A stretch of DNA of 64,000 nucleotides from HXMU1420-13 sp963691715 (GCA_963691715.1 OY829281.1:372001-436000), one strand, 5' to 3'; shown: positions 30,801-38,000, counted from the stretch's first letter. Notes: generated by a model not told the origin, from the sequence alone. Numbers and translations: made by a program.

Positions 30801-32101
30801 AACAAGGAAGCCAGCCAGGGTATCAAGGTGATTCCCAATTTTACTATGCTTTTAATACCCCAGATAGTGATAATTTTTCTCCACCATTTTCTTATCGAAC
30901 GGGGCTATCTAATGGAATTCCATTATCACAATTAATTGACAATTTAGATGGGGAATCTAACATCCAATTACCTTCAAACAATAGTACGAATGATAGTTTC
31001 AGCGCAAAGACTAGAATTAATCTTTTTCCTAATTTAACTATTGATTTAGATTGGAGTACAAGTATAAGTAATAGAAGTACCGAAACAATCACTGTTACAC
31101 CAGAAGGTGAATATTCATCAGTTATATCTGAATCTGGTGGCTATAATTCATCAGTTTGGGTATTTGGTGATGGATATAAGGATATGTTAAGTAGACAAAT
31201 ACAGGCAGCTGTCGAAGATATTAATGAAGGTTCAACCATAATAAGTGATTCAACTGGGAATGGTGATGGTAGGTTTGTGCTAAATCGTAATACCTTAGAA
31301 GAAGATTTTAGAAAAGCATATCTGGGATCGAATGTAAATGGTAGAGGGAAAAAAGGGTTATTTGTATTTCCACGACCAGGGTGGAGAGTTAATTGGAATA
31401 AGGTACAAGAATATATTCCATTTTTAGGACAGTTTATGAGCAATGCTACCTTATCACATTCTTATCGAGGTTCATATAAAGTAGATTGGGCTTTAAATAC
31501 CTTAACAGGTACACAATCTCCACAGAATTTGGGTAGCTTTGAAATTATTGATAACAGAGGAAATTTTGAACCTACATCAATAAGGACAGAACGAAGATTT
31601 AGTCCCTTGGTAAATTTAAGTATAACATGGGATTCTCAACTTCGAACGGAACTAGGATACGATAGAAGCACAATTTCTACATTCGCTATTTCAAGTAAAA
31701 GAGGAACCGAAACATTGTCGCAGGGAATAGACTTCTCTCTTAATTATACATTTAGAAATATTAAGTTTAAACTATTTCCAAAGATAAAAAATAATATTGA
31801 TTTGAGCCTTAGAGGTAGTTACAAAAATGATACTGAACTAAGTTATAAGCTAGATAGTGATATCGGAACTGCATTAGCGAATGAAAATGGGCCTATTACC
31901 AATATAAATGATATTGAATTATCAAGTAGAGAAACAGGACAACAACGAATTAATGGTTCACTTTCATTAGGCTATAAAATATCATCTTCAATCTCTTCTA
32001 ACTTTGAGTATACCTACAGTAGAATAGAATCAAATAATATCCCAACTAGAACAAATCATGACATTAGATTTAATGTGAGAATCGCAATATCATCGAGATA
32101 A
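24827..32101 (+). CDS. sprA: SprA (Sov), type IX secretion system outer-membrane translocon
   Basis: Giant single-polypeptide barrel that forms the T9SS export pore. About 2,400 residues, with N-terminal SprA motifs (GLLDFSINVPGGENSAF, GTIGDKLTIATDWDTERQFDFEN), repeated jellyroll/plug-like segments and a long barrel ending in a strand (HDIRFNVRIAISSR). The first ATG (24881) leaves only about 13 residues before the FAQ cleavage site, too short for a signal peptide. The frame upstream is open to a TGA at 24806 and reads a normal signal peptide (SKSFSLKILFYSALTLT) preceded by ATT at 24827, which I take as the likely start. The 3' end overlaps lnt by 12 bases. Confidence 0.95.
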   Translation: MSKSFSLKILFYSALTLTMCALLEVRSSFAQHLVSSSIDSVFSDTLGEGIKIFRLPNRSISSQLPSIPKSRLYIISESRHKTMVTWDSLETFKIQNTLEGLPIQLPTYVNFDLYKVLKKEQQKLNIRAKLIQEGKNQQQDRKGLLDFSINVPGGENSAFSTIFGSNEVNLRVNGSANMNVGASIQNLDDGSLPPDLRRRVDPTFNQNLQLNIQGTIGDKLTIATDWDTERQFDFENRLSIAYKGYEDEIIKSIEMGNVSMATGNSLVKGGSSLFGIKAVSELGPLKVTTVISQQRGKSSTQSISGGSEEQSINLRPADYEDGRHFFIDFYNRQQFELALSNPQQILQPYQITELKVYVRKAEQVPGINTVSAIALLDLGVNNQVNQGYGFPGNDFDIFDTDILDSLRPIDSNATNEDFGVTSQEYVDALFEELIEGEDYLVNYSLGYITMRTFINSGDAIAVAYTYSDPSNPSNVIQVGELDTQNSSRTYLKLIRPGGMTTQDRAWPLTMRNIYSLGVSGITQEGFELQIYDTRNNIPETNLPQRGETLLADLGLDRQNTDGSIGVDAQVDFTGITLDAGAGRIMFPYLEPFGGRIKEVLGNTPSIPDSVIDALAFVDLYTLKPVDARRSSKNTFYEISGSSSGGVSGIFSLGFGLVEGSVKVTANGVSLVEGTDYEVDYSFGSLTILNDRYLAAGQEIEVEFENNQLAIIGQKNFTGVRAEYSISDDIKIGSTFFKLKEQPLSDKIRIGNEPINNTILGLDASANFETPWLTRFIDKIPLLQTRTESNVSFSGEFAQLRPGVAQTNAVQEAIDRGDLYKDEENGLVFIDDFEGAEYTISFSNPTRWNLASAPAALPGIQEDQNYFMNLSPNTDQTPFFRKARADLRSQFSWYTIPRNITADQSAVTAEVETVRINDIFQGRVVNQQETDRITPLDIYYDPSSRGQYNYNMNLKDLLDFEPEKTWGGMTAVIPTGQEDLVQNNIEFLEFWVQAILPNGEDPTGQEMDYEGKIYIDLGTISEDIVPNARLNTEDGFSTTINNLTEDDPSGQPRSYIPPTPPVPLGQFSTDQRALEDIGLDGAPNPGTVGAENRDEGVLFKDFVDEMRSQYGASSEAFQAIEQDPSNDDYAYYNQNSVRKLPLNQRFWRLLGYHDGNTPESGGSDNKTAITLKPDTEGLISSSSILQTNSYYQYELNFNPADINNLDVGSMDGFIVDKIERDPYYRTWYLVRIPLKEFTRKYGEIQSFQNISHMRMWMSGYEKPFTLRFATFEFVGSQWNKIDNLTESPNSLDGFEISTINIEENANRVPFPYRQPEGSIRAVNRGAQVQTVQNEQSLVLSVEQLGPGEIHMVKKVYTGGLNLLNYSNLRMFVHGEGFDDRGDAELVIRMGNDLENNFYEYRQPVTPSIERIFNYDINDRGGLIADAQDIWLYDENSVNIIISAFNVLKQNRNETDFDPSELFEQAGLLGEEGVPGAILAIKGNPSLDKVSEIGLGIKNPYDPSDFNSTGQASLDAELWLNELRVSGFDNEQGWAANARSNIKFADFATLNANMTRRTNGFGGLESRFENRSVSDQFGYTISSTINLHKLVPDRFGWNFPVTISTARDTQTPKFLPDQGDIRLTDFVDAVNSNENLSSSAKKDSIDTKIRDIQTVSERFSINLSDISKKNSKSNLAKYTIDNTRLSYVYNTGSSQNPQLQFQNKWDYQASVSYSLSLRKTKLITPFGFTRNIPIVKILSGFRMGYLPSSISMSSSLARNYNESRRRSLADPTSTQPLQQSHNFTQRNNFALNYSLTKSIPITFRTSTNFDLANAGIESRNESGVDSLSFDVIPTFDVIKGVVSDTLTARRSTYQETYSASWRPSLNKIDALKWLSYSASYGGGFQWNNSPRGSSLGASVSNNLSLDNTIKIDVQDIFGRLDFITKMKDADGKESKERQATREVRKKEIEDNVIDSLRTPKKPVNLAEEAKYLGRKLFLATFSMRELSGSYKRSKQGSQPGYQGDSQFYYAFNTPDSDNFSPPFSYRTGLSNGIPLSQLIDNLDGESNIQLPSNNSTNDSFSAKTRINLFPNLTIDLDWSTSISNRSTETITVTPEGEYSSVISESGGYNSSVWVFGDGYKDMLSRQIQAAVEDINEGSTIISDSTGNGDGRFVLNRNTLEEDFRKAYLGSNVNGRGKKGLFVFPRPGWRVNWNKVQEYIPFLGQFMSNATLSHSYRGSYKVDWALNTLTGTQSPQNLGSFEIIDNRGNFEPTSIRTERRFSPLVNLSITWDSQLRTELGYDRSTISTFAISSKRGTETLSQGIDFSLNYTFRNIKFKLFPKIKNNIDLSLRGSYKNDTELSYKLDSDIGTALANENGPITNINDIELSSRETGQQRINGSLSLGYKISSSISSNFEYTYSRIESNNIPTRTNHDIRFNVRIAISSR

Positions 32102-33646
32102 CACCCTTCTTGAGGTTCTAAGGAAAGGAACCCAACATATAATTGTAATTCCTAAACATAAGTATGATAGCCAATCTCCAAATTTGGCATAGAACGTTTG
32201 TTGTGTTATAATGGGTATCTCTGAATTGAAGCCAGTGCGAGTCCAATATTTTGTTTTCTGTTGAACTGTACCATCTGGTCGAATAATACCAGATGTGCCA
32301 TTGTTTGCACTTCTCACAATCCAACGATTAAATTCTATAGATCTAAGTCTTGCATACTCAAAATGTTGTCTATGCCCGCTTGAATTTCCCCACCAACCAT
32401 CATTAGTAATAATGGTAAGAAAACCGGCGCCATTATTCACAAACTTTCTAATCCATGACGGATAAATTGAATCATAACATATTAACCCTGGTGTTGTAAA
32501 TTCTTCTGTTTCGAGCATATTAGCTGTATTACCTTTGCCATAAAAAGCCAAACTAGACCAGTCTATTATGTTGAATATATCTATTGATACCAGGAAATCT
32601 AAAAACGGTATCCTTTCAACAATAGGAACAAGATTTGCCTTGTCATAACGGTCTAATTTACCATCAGAATTAACATAAAGGGTGGAATTAAAGATATTAT
32701 ATGCCATACCAGATCTTACAGAATAGCGATAAGATATTGGTACATCATCTTCATATATCGTGTATAGGCCAGATCCTATTATAAAATGTGTATTCCAATT
32801 GCGTGCTGAATCAGCAATTCTGTACGTATGTCGAGAGTCCATCCTTAATGCAGCATCTATTGAATTTTCTGGCCAAACTATAAGCTGTGTTTTTTCAGTG
32901 ATTGATGTTCTCGAAATACTCATCAAGCTATCAATAACTTCCCTAGTGCCACTCATACCCCCATAGTTTTGATAGGAATCATGATTTGGCTGTATTACAG
33001 TTACTGCTATTGATTCATCAGCTATGTCTGATGGTGTATCAATATAGAAATTTAGTAGGGATAGACAGGGAAGGAAGATGAGAGAGATTGACGCATAGTA
33101 GGAATACTTTTTTTCGGTAGATCTAATTGCCTGATAACCAATAGCAGATGTAAAAATTACCCAAAAAGAAATCCCTAAATGGCCTGTGAAAGAAATGTAT
33201 TGAATCAAACTCACATGTTTGGTCCATGCATTTCCAATTGTTAGCCATGGCCATGCAAGATCCCAATTGTGATGAAGGAACTCGTAAGATATCCAGGCGC
33301 TTGATTGAAGTAATGCAATACCTAACTTCGATGTAAATTTCATTTGAAAAAAACGCATTAATGCTAACGGAATAGTCATTAATACAGCATTTGCTAAGTT
33401 GGCAGCAATACCTGCAGGAATACTGGCCATCATTAACCAATAAGTTGTGATCAAGTTCCAAACAAGAAAACCAGCGTAACTATATAGAGCAAGTTGTTTA
33501 CCTGATTTACATTGGTCAGCAAGATGAAAAAACAGTATGAAAGCAGGAAAACTTAAGAATGATAAATTCATTGGAGGAAAACTCAAACCTAATAATATTC
33601 CCGCTATTAAAGATACAAGCCATTTATTTTCAAGATATTGATTCAT
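32090..33646 (-). CDS. lnt: Apolipoprotein N-acyltransferase Lnt
   Basis: Adds the third acyl chain to lipoproteins in the inner membrane. N-terminal hydrophobic helices (about 10-205) are followed by a nitrilase domain with catalytic Glu260 (VWPENS), Lys336 (YDKANLVP) and Cys390 (LICYDSIYP). All three are present, so it should be active. 518 residues is the usual length. Its start overlaps the rsmI stop by four bases, suggesting co-transcription. Confidence 0.94.
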   Translation of the reverse strand: MNQYLENKWLVSLIAGILLGLSFPPMNLSFLSFPAFILFFHLADQCKSGKQLALYSYAGFLVWNLITTYWLMMASIPAGIAANLANAVLMTIPLALMRFFQMKFTSKLGIALLQSSAWISYEFLHHNWDLAWPWLTIGNAWTKHVSLIQYISFTGHLGISFWVIFTSAIGYQAIRSTEKKYSYYASISLIFLPCLSLLNFYIDTPSDIADESIAVTVIQPNHDSYQNYGGMSGTREVIDSLMSISRTSITEKTQLIVWPENSIDAALRMDSRHTYRIADSARNWNTHFIIGSGLYTIYEDDVPISYRYSVRSGMAYNIFNSTLYVNSDGKLDRYDKANLVPIVERIPFLDFLVSIDIFNIIDWSSLAFYGKGNTANMLETEEFTTPGLICYDSIYPSWIRKFVNNGAGFLTIITNDGWWGNSSGHRQHFEYARLRSIEFNRWIVRSANNGTSGIIRPDGTVQQKTKYWTRTGFNSEIPIITQQTFYAKFGDWLSYLCLGITIICWVPFLRTSRRVLSR

Positions 33647-34326
33647 TCGCTATAACCTTTACCAGAAATAACCACTACAATTTCCCCTTTTATGGAGTCA
33701 CGAGATTCAAATTCTATATTTAAATCTTTCACTGGAGCTCTAAGCACTTCTTCAAATGTCTTTGTTAATTCGCGAGCTACTGCCATTAATCGATCTGATC
33801 CAAAATATTGTTCAATTTCGCCAAGTAATTTTTTCAAACGGTTGGGACTTTCATATAGTACAATGGTCCTTTCTTCTTCGGCTAAATTCATAAGTCGTTT
33901 TTGGCGTCCTTTTTTATGAGGAAGAAATCCTTCAAAAATATATCTATTGCTCGGTAATCCACTTGCTACTAGTGCTGTGGTGGCAGCATCAGCTCCAGGG
34001 ATTACGATTACAACATGGCCATTTTTCTTAGCTGCTCTAATAGCCAAAAATCCAGGATCAGAAATGCCAGGCATCCCTGCATCACTAACGAGTGCTATGT
34101 CTTGATTGGAATCTAAAATATTTAAAACATGTGTGACTTTTTTATGTTCATTATGTTGGTGAAATGAAAAAGTATTTTTTTCAATCCCATATTTTTGTAG
34201 TAAGCGACCAGTATTACGTGTATCCTCACAAGCAATATAGTCCACAGCTTGAAGTGTTTTGATTGCTCTTGGACTAAAATCACCTAAATTACCAATGGGT
34301 GTTGCCACAATGTATAGAGTAGACAA
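33643..34326 (-). CDS. rsmI: 16S rRNA (cytidine-1402-2'-O)-methyltransferase RsmI
   Basis: Tetrapyrrole-methylase fold. The N-terminal signature LYIVATPIGNLGDFSPRA, then ACEDTRNTGRLL, SDAGMPGISDPG and GLPSNRYIFEGFLP are characteristic of RsmI. 227 residues is slightly shorter than E. coli RsmI (286), lacking the C-terminal extension, as is common in this phylum. The start is TTG at 34326, set by the family N-terminus. A perfect 7-bp hairpin lies just upstream of the start. Confidence 0.93.
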   Translation of the reverse strand: MSTLYIVATPIGNLGDFSPRAIKTLQAVDYIACEDTRNTGRLLQKYGIEKNTFSFHQHNEHKKVTHVLNILDSNQDIALVSDAGMPGISDPGFLAIRAAKKNGHVVIVIPGADAATTALVASGLPSNRYIFEGFLPHKKGRQKRLMNLAEEERTIVLYESPNRLKKLLGEIEQYFGSDRLMAVARELTKTFEEVLRAPVKDLNIEFESRDSIKGEIVVVISGKGYSE

Positions 34327-34330
34327 ATCT

Positions 34331-34351
34331 TTACCGATTTAGTTTCGGTAA
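34331..34351 (-). other. Hairpin immediately upstream of rsmI start
   Basis: TTACCGA and TCGGTAA form a perfect 7-bp stem with a 7-base loop, ending five bases before the TTG start. On the mRNA it would lie over the ribosome-binding area. It could also be a leftover terminator for mpgP, but the T-run is on the wrong side for the minus strand. Confidence 0.45.
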
Positions 34352-34367
34352 GAAATTCAAAAAAAAT

Positions 34368-35192
34368 TTAGGAAAAACCTACATATTGAATGATAATTTC
34401 ATTCCAGCCGTATGGTCCTGATTTATTTATCTTTATTAGATTCTTTATATCAATACTTGCAAAACTATTATTAGGTTTTTGAACAAGAAAGGGGCGATCT
34501 ACTACAGATAGCATTGATAGGTCATTATAACTATCACCAATGCCAATCGTGATGAAGTTAGAGGGATTTATTTTTTTCAGGTGGTTATCGAGCCAGTTAA
34601 TGGCTTTACCCTTATTGCTGCTTATTCCTGAAATAGTGTAAAATTTACTTCCAGGTATGCATTGTAAATTAACTTTAAATAATTCTTGACGTAATTTTTG
34701 AAAGTTAGGAGCCTCAAATTCTCCTGCCAATAATGTTTCGCTATATAATCTATTTGTTGTTCGATCAATATCTACTTCTGGAATGCCTGTAATTTTTGAA
34801 ATTTCATTTTTTGGCAAATCATGGTATCCGTTTAATTCAATATCTAACTCTTTTCTAATTCGATCTAAATTTTCTAAAATAAAATGGTAGCCTTCAGTAA
34901 AAGAAAATAGTAGAAAATCTTCTACAACTTGATGTGGTAATTCTGAAAAGTAAGGATGAAAAGATGTTGGAATAGCTATACCTGCACCATTTTCAATAAT
35001 CATAGGAGTGTTTAACCCCAATAACTTTTGATAATGTCTTTGCTCATCCAAAGTTTTAGAAGAGCAAAAAATAATTGGTGTTCCTATTTCATTTAACTGA
35101 TATACAGTGTCTTCAACAATTTGATGATTATACGTTTCAAGCTCAAGTAATGTGCCATCTAAATCTGTGTATATAAGTTGTTCGAACTTCAC
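34368..35192 (-). CDS. mpgP: Mannosyl-3-phosphoglycerate phosphatase
   Basis: HAD-IIB phosphatase that removes the phosphate to release mannosylglycerate. Motif I is YTDLDGTLLE (Asp10, Asp12), motif II IIFCSSKT, and the C-terminal motif IGIGDSYNDLSML supplies the Mg ligands. The MpgP-like segment MIIENGAGIAIP is present. 274 residues. The start is GTG at 35192, sharing one base with the TAG stop of mpgS, so the two are translationally coupled. Confidence 0.9.
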   Translation of the reverse strand: MKFEQLIYTDLDGTLLELETYNHQIVEDTVYQLNEIGTPIIFCSSKTLDEQRHYQKLLGLNTPMIIENGAGIAIPTSFHPYFSELPHQVVEDFLLFSFTEGYHFILENLDRIRKELDIELNGYHDLPKNEISKITGIPEVDIDRTTNRLYSETLLAGEFEAPNFQKLRQELFKVNLQCIPGSKFYTISGISSNKGKAINWLDNHLKKINPSNFITIGIGDSYNDLSMLSVVDRPFLVQKPNNSFASIDIKNLIKINKSGPYGWNEIIIQYVGFS

Positions 35193-36484
35193 TACTTAAT
35201 CTCCAGTTGACCTAGAGGTTCTGTTTTATGTAAATCTTCGGGATGAAAAGAACGATTTATCTGTTCAGTATTTTTTGAATATGATGATACATCTCCATCT
35301 AAAAAATCAATATAAAAATGATTTTGTAATGATTGTTGGAACTTAGAGACATCAGAAGTTCTGATATTTGGGTAGTATTTAATGGTATTTTTAAATGGTT
35401 CTCCTCGATCTAATAGATTTCTATTATAAATATCATTAATAATTTCATCTTTTAAACTTTGCGGAGTTATTGGGGACCGATATATAGACTCAAGTGCTGC
35501 ATATGACATATCTTTAACATGTTCATCCCCTTTTACTTCATGCAAGTGTGGATTACGTGATTCAATTTGAAATATCTCAATTTGATTATTCATTACTTCT
35601 TCATCAATTGGACTGATAATTCCTCCAAACCTTTCAAGCATCCCTACATAATGATATGGCTCGATCGAATAACCCGATGAATAATCCAGTTGTGAGGCAA
35701 GTTCTAAGGTCATCGCATGCTCCCCAGCATTTCCCGTTTTGATAATCTCGGTTCCAAATCCAGTAAAAGAACTTACCAGACGATTTAAAAATTTATTGGT
35801 ATGCTCAGAGGCACGTCCTCTTTTTGCAAAAAATAAACTTGATTCAATAATTTTTGGTTTGCTATGCCATGAGATACGGACCATCGAATATTTTGAATGA
35901 GACATTAAGAATCCGGCAGCATATTCTTTTACATATTCATGAACAGCTCCTGGGAAATAATTATCTGAATCAATAAAACCGATGTATTTTTTTCCAGTAA
36001 GCATTCCTAGAAAAGTAGCAAGTATCATTCCTTCCGCTTTTCCATTTCTTACAATTCCTTCATCGTCTAGAATAGAGGTATACCCAGCAGCCTCACATGC
36101 GAGTGCTAATTCAGGATCTTTTTGGTGAAATACTAAAATATCTTTACCCATAAAGCTCGCCATTCGTTCTAGTGCTTTCTTTTCGATCATAAATCGATCA
36201 ATTGGGCCTCTCGGACTATTTGAAATAACTATAATTTGGCAATGAGCAGGAATGCCAAGTAATACGCCTTCAAGTAACTTTATACGTTCATTTTTTACTG
36301 GTATAACAATCACCATATCTTCTTCAACCTTATGGAAAGATTCGTGAGAGATTCGACGCATTGCACGTTTCTTGCTTTCATGTTTTGCATAAATTAATCC
36401 AGAATCCAATTCATACACTTTCTGAACATCGTGAATCATAATTGGACCAAATCGTTCTACTTCTCTTGGTAATTCAATTCTCAT
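35192..36484 (-). CDS. mpgS: Mannosyl-3-phosphoglycerate synthase (GT55)
   Basis: Transfers mannose from GDP-mannose to 3-phosphoglycerate, the first step of mannosylglycerate synthesis. The opening MRIELPREVERFGP, the MVIVIPVKNERIKLLEGVL nucleotide-binding strand, the SNSPRGPIDRF motif and the metal-binding FIDSDNYFPG (about 165-175) are typical of the archaeal/bacterial GT55 enzymes. 430 residues is full length. Followed by mpgP. A LacI-type operator lies 73 bases upstream of the start, with an AT-rich -10-like stretch behind it. Mannosylglycerate is best known as an osmolyte of (hyper)thermophiles and Rhodothermus, so here it is probably a salt or osmotic protectant. Confidence 0.93.
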   Translation of the reverse strand: MRIELPREVERFGPIMIHDVQKVYELDSGLIYAKHESKKRAMRRISHESFHKVEEDMVIVIPVKNERIKLLEGVLLGIPAHCQIIVISNSPRGPIDRFMIEKKALERMASFMGKDILVFHQKDPELALACEAAGYTSILDDEGIVRNGKAEGMILATFLGMLTGKKYIGFIDSDNYFPGAVHEYVKEYAAGFLMSHSKYSMVRISWHSKPKIIESSLFFAKRGRASEHTNKFLNRLVSSFTGFGTEIIKTGNAGEHAMTLELASQLDYSSGYSIEPYHYVGMLERFGGIISPIDEEVMNNQIEIFQIESRNPHLHEVKGDEHVKDMSYAALESIYRSPITPQSLKDEIINDIYNRNLLDRGEPFKNTIKYYPNIRTSDVSKFQQSLQNHFYIDFLDGDVSSYSKNTEQINRSFHPEDLHKTEPLGQLEIK

Positions 36485-36556
36485 AAATAAATTTGTTTTA
36501 TTTTAATATTTTATAAAATAAATAATGATTAAAACAATAAAAACATAAATTAATTA

Positions 36557-36570
36557 TGTAAGCGCTTCTA
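36557..36570. promoter_or_regulatory. LacI-type operator between mpgS and the VOC gene
   Basis: TGTAAGCGCTTCTA has the AAGCGCTT core of the LacI family and is flanked symmetrically by TTAATTA and TAATTAA. It sits 73 bases before mpgS and 112 before the divergent VOC gene, so it could act on either. The position close to mpgS favours that gene. Confidence 0.55.
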
Positions 36571-36681
36571 ATTAATAAAATAAATATTATTTATTTCTCG
36601 AAGTCATTTTGATAAGTGATAAAGGGAAAGTGATCGTCTTTTTAGTATCTTTAATTAATCACATAAATTTGAGTATAAATA

Positions 36682-37065
36682 ATGAATTTCAAACCAACCG
36701 GTTTAAATCACATCACAATTAGAGTTAATAGAATTAATGCGTCAAAGGAGTTTTACGGTAAAATCCTTGATTTCGAGCTAGTGAAAACTATGGGCCAGAG
36801 TATGGCTATTTATGATTTAGGAGGGGGAGACACCCTGGTGATAGTAGAAGCCGAAACAAGTTATGATCCGACTTCTAGAGACTTTAGAGTTGACCATTTT
36901 GGTTTTTATGTGGAAAGCCCCGAAAAGGTAGATGAATTAGCTGAATATTTCCGTCAACATGAAGTGACAATCATTAGTGGTCCTGCGAATAGAAAAAAAG
37001 GGAGATTTTTGTTTGTAGCCGATCCAGATGGAAATATGATAGAGTTTTTTTATGAAGAAAAATAA
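36682..37065 (+). CDS. VOC-family protein (glyoxalase/dioxygenase fold)
   Basis: 127 residues with one vicinal-oxygen-chelate module pair: HITIRVNRINASKEFYGKILDF, and DHFGFYVESPEKVDEL followed by FVADPDGNMIEFFYEE. The metal ligands would be His9 (NHIT) and Glu122 (MIEFF) plus His75 (VDHFG). The fold is clear but the reaction is not; the length is that of small fosfomycin- or glyoxalase-like members. The gene is divergent from mpgS across a 197-base gap that holds the operator. Confidence 0.8.
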   Translation: MNFKPTGLNHITIRVNRINASKEFYGKILDFELVKTMGQSMAIYDLGGGDTLVIVEAETSYDPTSRDFRVDHFGFYVESPEKVDELAEYFRQHEVTIISGPANRKKGRFLFVADPDGNMIEFFYEEK

Positions 37066-37605
37066 AGATTCCTTCTTTTGCTCCTAGGCACTTTAAGAAC
37101 CCAATATTCAAATCATAATTAGATTATAATACCTTTAAAATATATGCTACAGCTATGATATGCGTCTTAATCGGGGTTTATCGCAGATGAAAATTTATTG
37201 ACCAATAAAGTGATTTGCTCTCAAAACACGCTAAAATCGATGAATTGCATACTTAATGGAAACGCTTTTGATGATTTTACAAAACGCTTCCATTTATTTT
37301 TTTTCTATTTATAGAAAATAATTTAATACTACTTATTTAGAAGTGGTATCGCTTTTCTACTTCGTATTCATAGAGTGGGGTCTATTAGCAATACTTATAA
37401 AAATTATTATTTGCTGCAAAAAGTAACTTTATCCAAAAAACGTCGATAAATTTCATTTAATGAATTTAAACTTCATCTAAACATACATAAAGTTAGGAGG
37501 GCAGTAGCTCTCAAAAGCTATACTGGATCAACAATCCGAATATTCACAATAAATAAAATTTATTCCGAGATAAACTAAGAAATTTAAAAACAGGAGTAGA
37601 GTATA
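37066..37605. other. Leader region before the small membrane-protein genes
   Basis: 540 bases with no ORF of note. It holds two LacI-type sites (37257-37292), a 7-bp hairpin (TTTTCTA/TAGAAAA, 37301-37318), and a perfect AGGAGG (37495-37500) that has no start codon behind it but is followed by a hairpin (CAGTAGCT, 37502-37509, with AGCTA then CTG, 37516-37525). Confidence 0.45.
37257..37292. promoter_or_regulatory. Paired LacI-type operator half-matches, 22 bp apart
   Basis: TGGAAACGCTTTTG (37257-37270) and ACAAAACGCTTCCA (37279-37292) each keep the AAACGCTT core. Their outer ends (TGGAA and TTCCA) are mirror images. The central CG steps are 22 bases apart, about two helical turns, so two dimers could bind the same face. 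They lie 314 bases before the first small membrane-protein gene and 192 bases past the VOC stop. Confidence 0.5.
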
Positions 37606-37695
37606 ATGATTATTCAAGTATCAATGCTTATTGTGCTTCTCTTGATTAGCACTTCATTCTTTTGGGTGCTTTTGAAGAAGACAATAGAATCTTAA
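37606..37695 (+). CDS. 29-residue single-pass membrane protein, copy 1 (new small family)
   Basis: Starts at ATG 37606, nine bases after a GGAG ribosome-binding site (37593-37596), and ends TAA at 37695. The peptide begins MIIQVS, then one hydrophobic segment (about residues 5-23, including MLIVLLLISTSFFWVLL), then a basic/polar tail KKTIES, so the tail is probably cytoplasmic by the positive-inside rule. A second copy lies 159 bases downstream with 24 of 29 residues identical and many silent codon changes. No known small-subunit family is recognised; the size and shape resemble regulatory micro-subunits of transporters or oxidases, but no partner is adjacent. A long leader with LacI-type sites precedes it. 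Confidence 0.75.
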   Translation: MIIQVSMLIVLLLISTSFFWVLLKKTIES

Positions 37696-37854
37696 AATGT
37701 AATACCAAAAAAAAGTATAGTAGCTAATCATATTATTTTTTTAGCTAATAGGTCAATTTCTAATTGAATGAAAAGTGGGCTAAGATTGCCTAAACATTAT
37801 TAAGTATTTACAAATACGAAATTAAACATAAGATAAAAAGGGAGGAATATGATG

Positions 37855-37944
37855 ATGGTTATACAAATTACCATGTTGATAGTGCTTCTTACAATTAGTA
37901 CTTCTTTTCTATGGGTACTTTTAAAGAAAACTATCGAATCATAA
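37855..37944 (+). CDS. 29-residue single-pass membrane protein, copy 2
   Basis: Three ATG codons occur in a row at 37849. The third (37855) is nine bases from the strong GGGAGG site (37840-37845) and yields exactly 29 residues, the same as copy 1. Compared with copy 1, five residues differ (positions 2, 5, 6, 13 and 19, all conservative or hydrophobic except Leu13 to Thr) while about 13 codons are changed silently (for example AGC/AGT, TTG/TTA, ATA/ATC). This pattern is what selection on a protein leaves. The gene is followed by a hairpin terminator, so the two copies may form one transcript. Confidence 0.75.
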   Translation: MVIQITMLIVLLTISTSFLWVLLKKTIES

Positions 37945-38000
37945 CTGCAGAAGTTATACATCAAACAATTACGACAACAAATTAAGCAATAATTTTTATC

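Noticed and set aside
37066..37600. RNase P RNA, tmRNA or SRP RNA in the gene-free stretch
   Set aside because: None of the conserved core motifs of these RNAs is seen.
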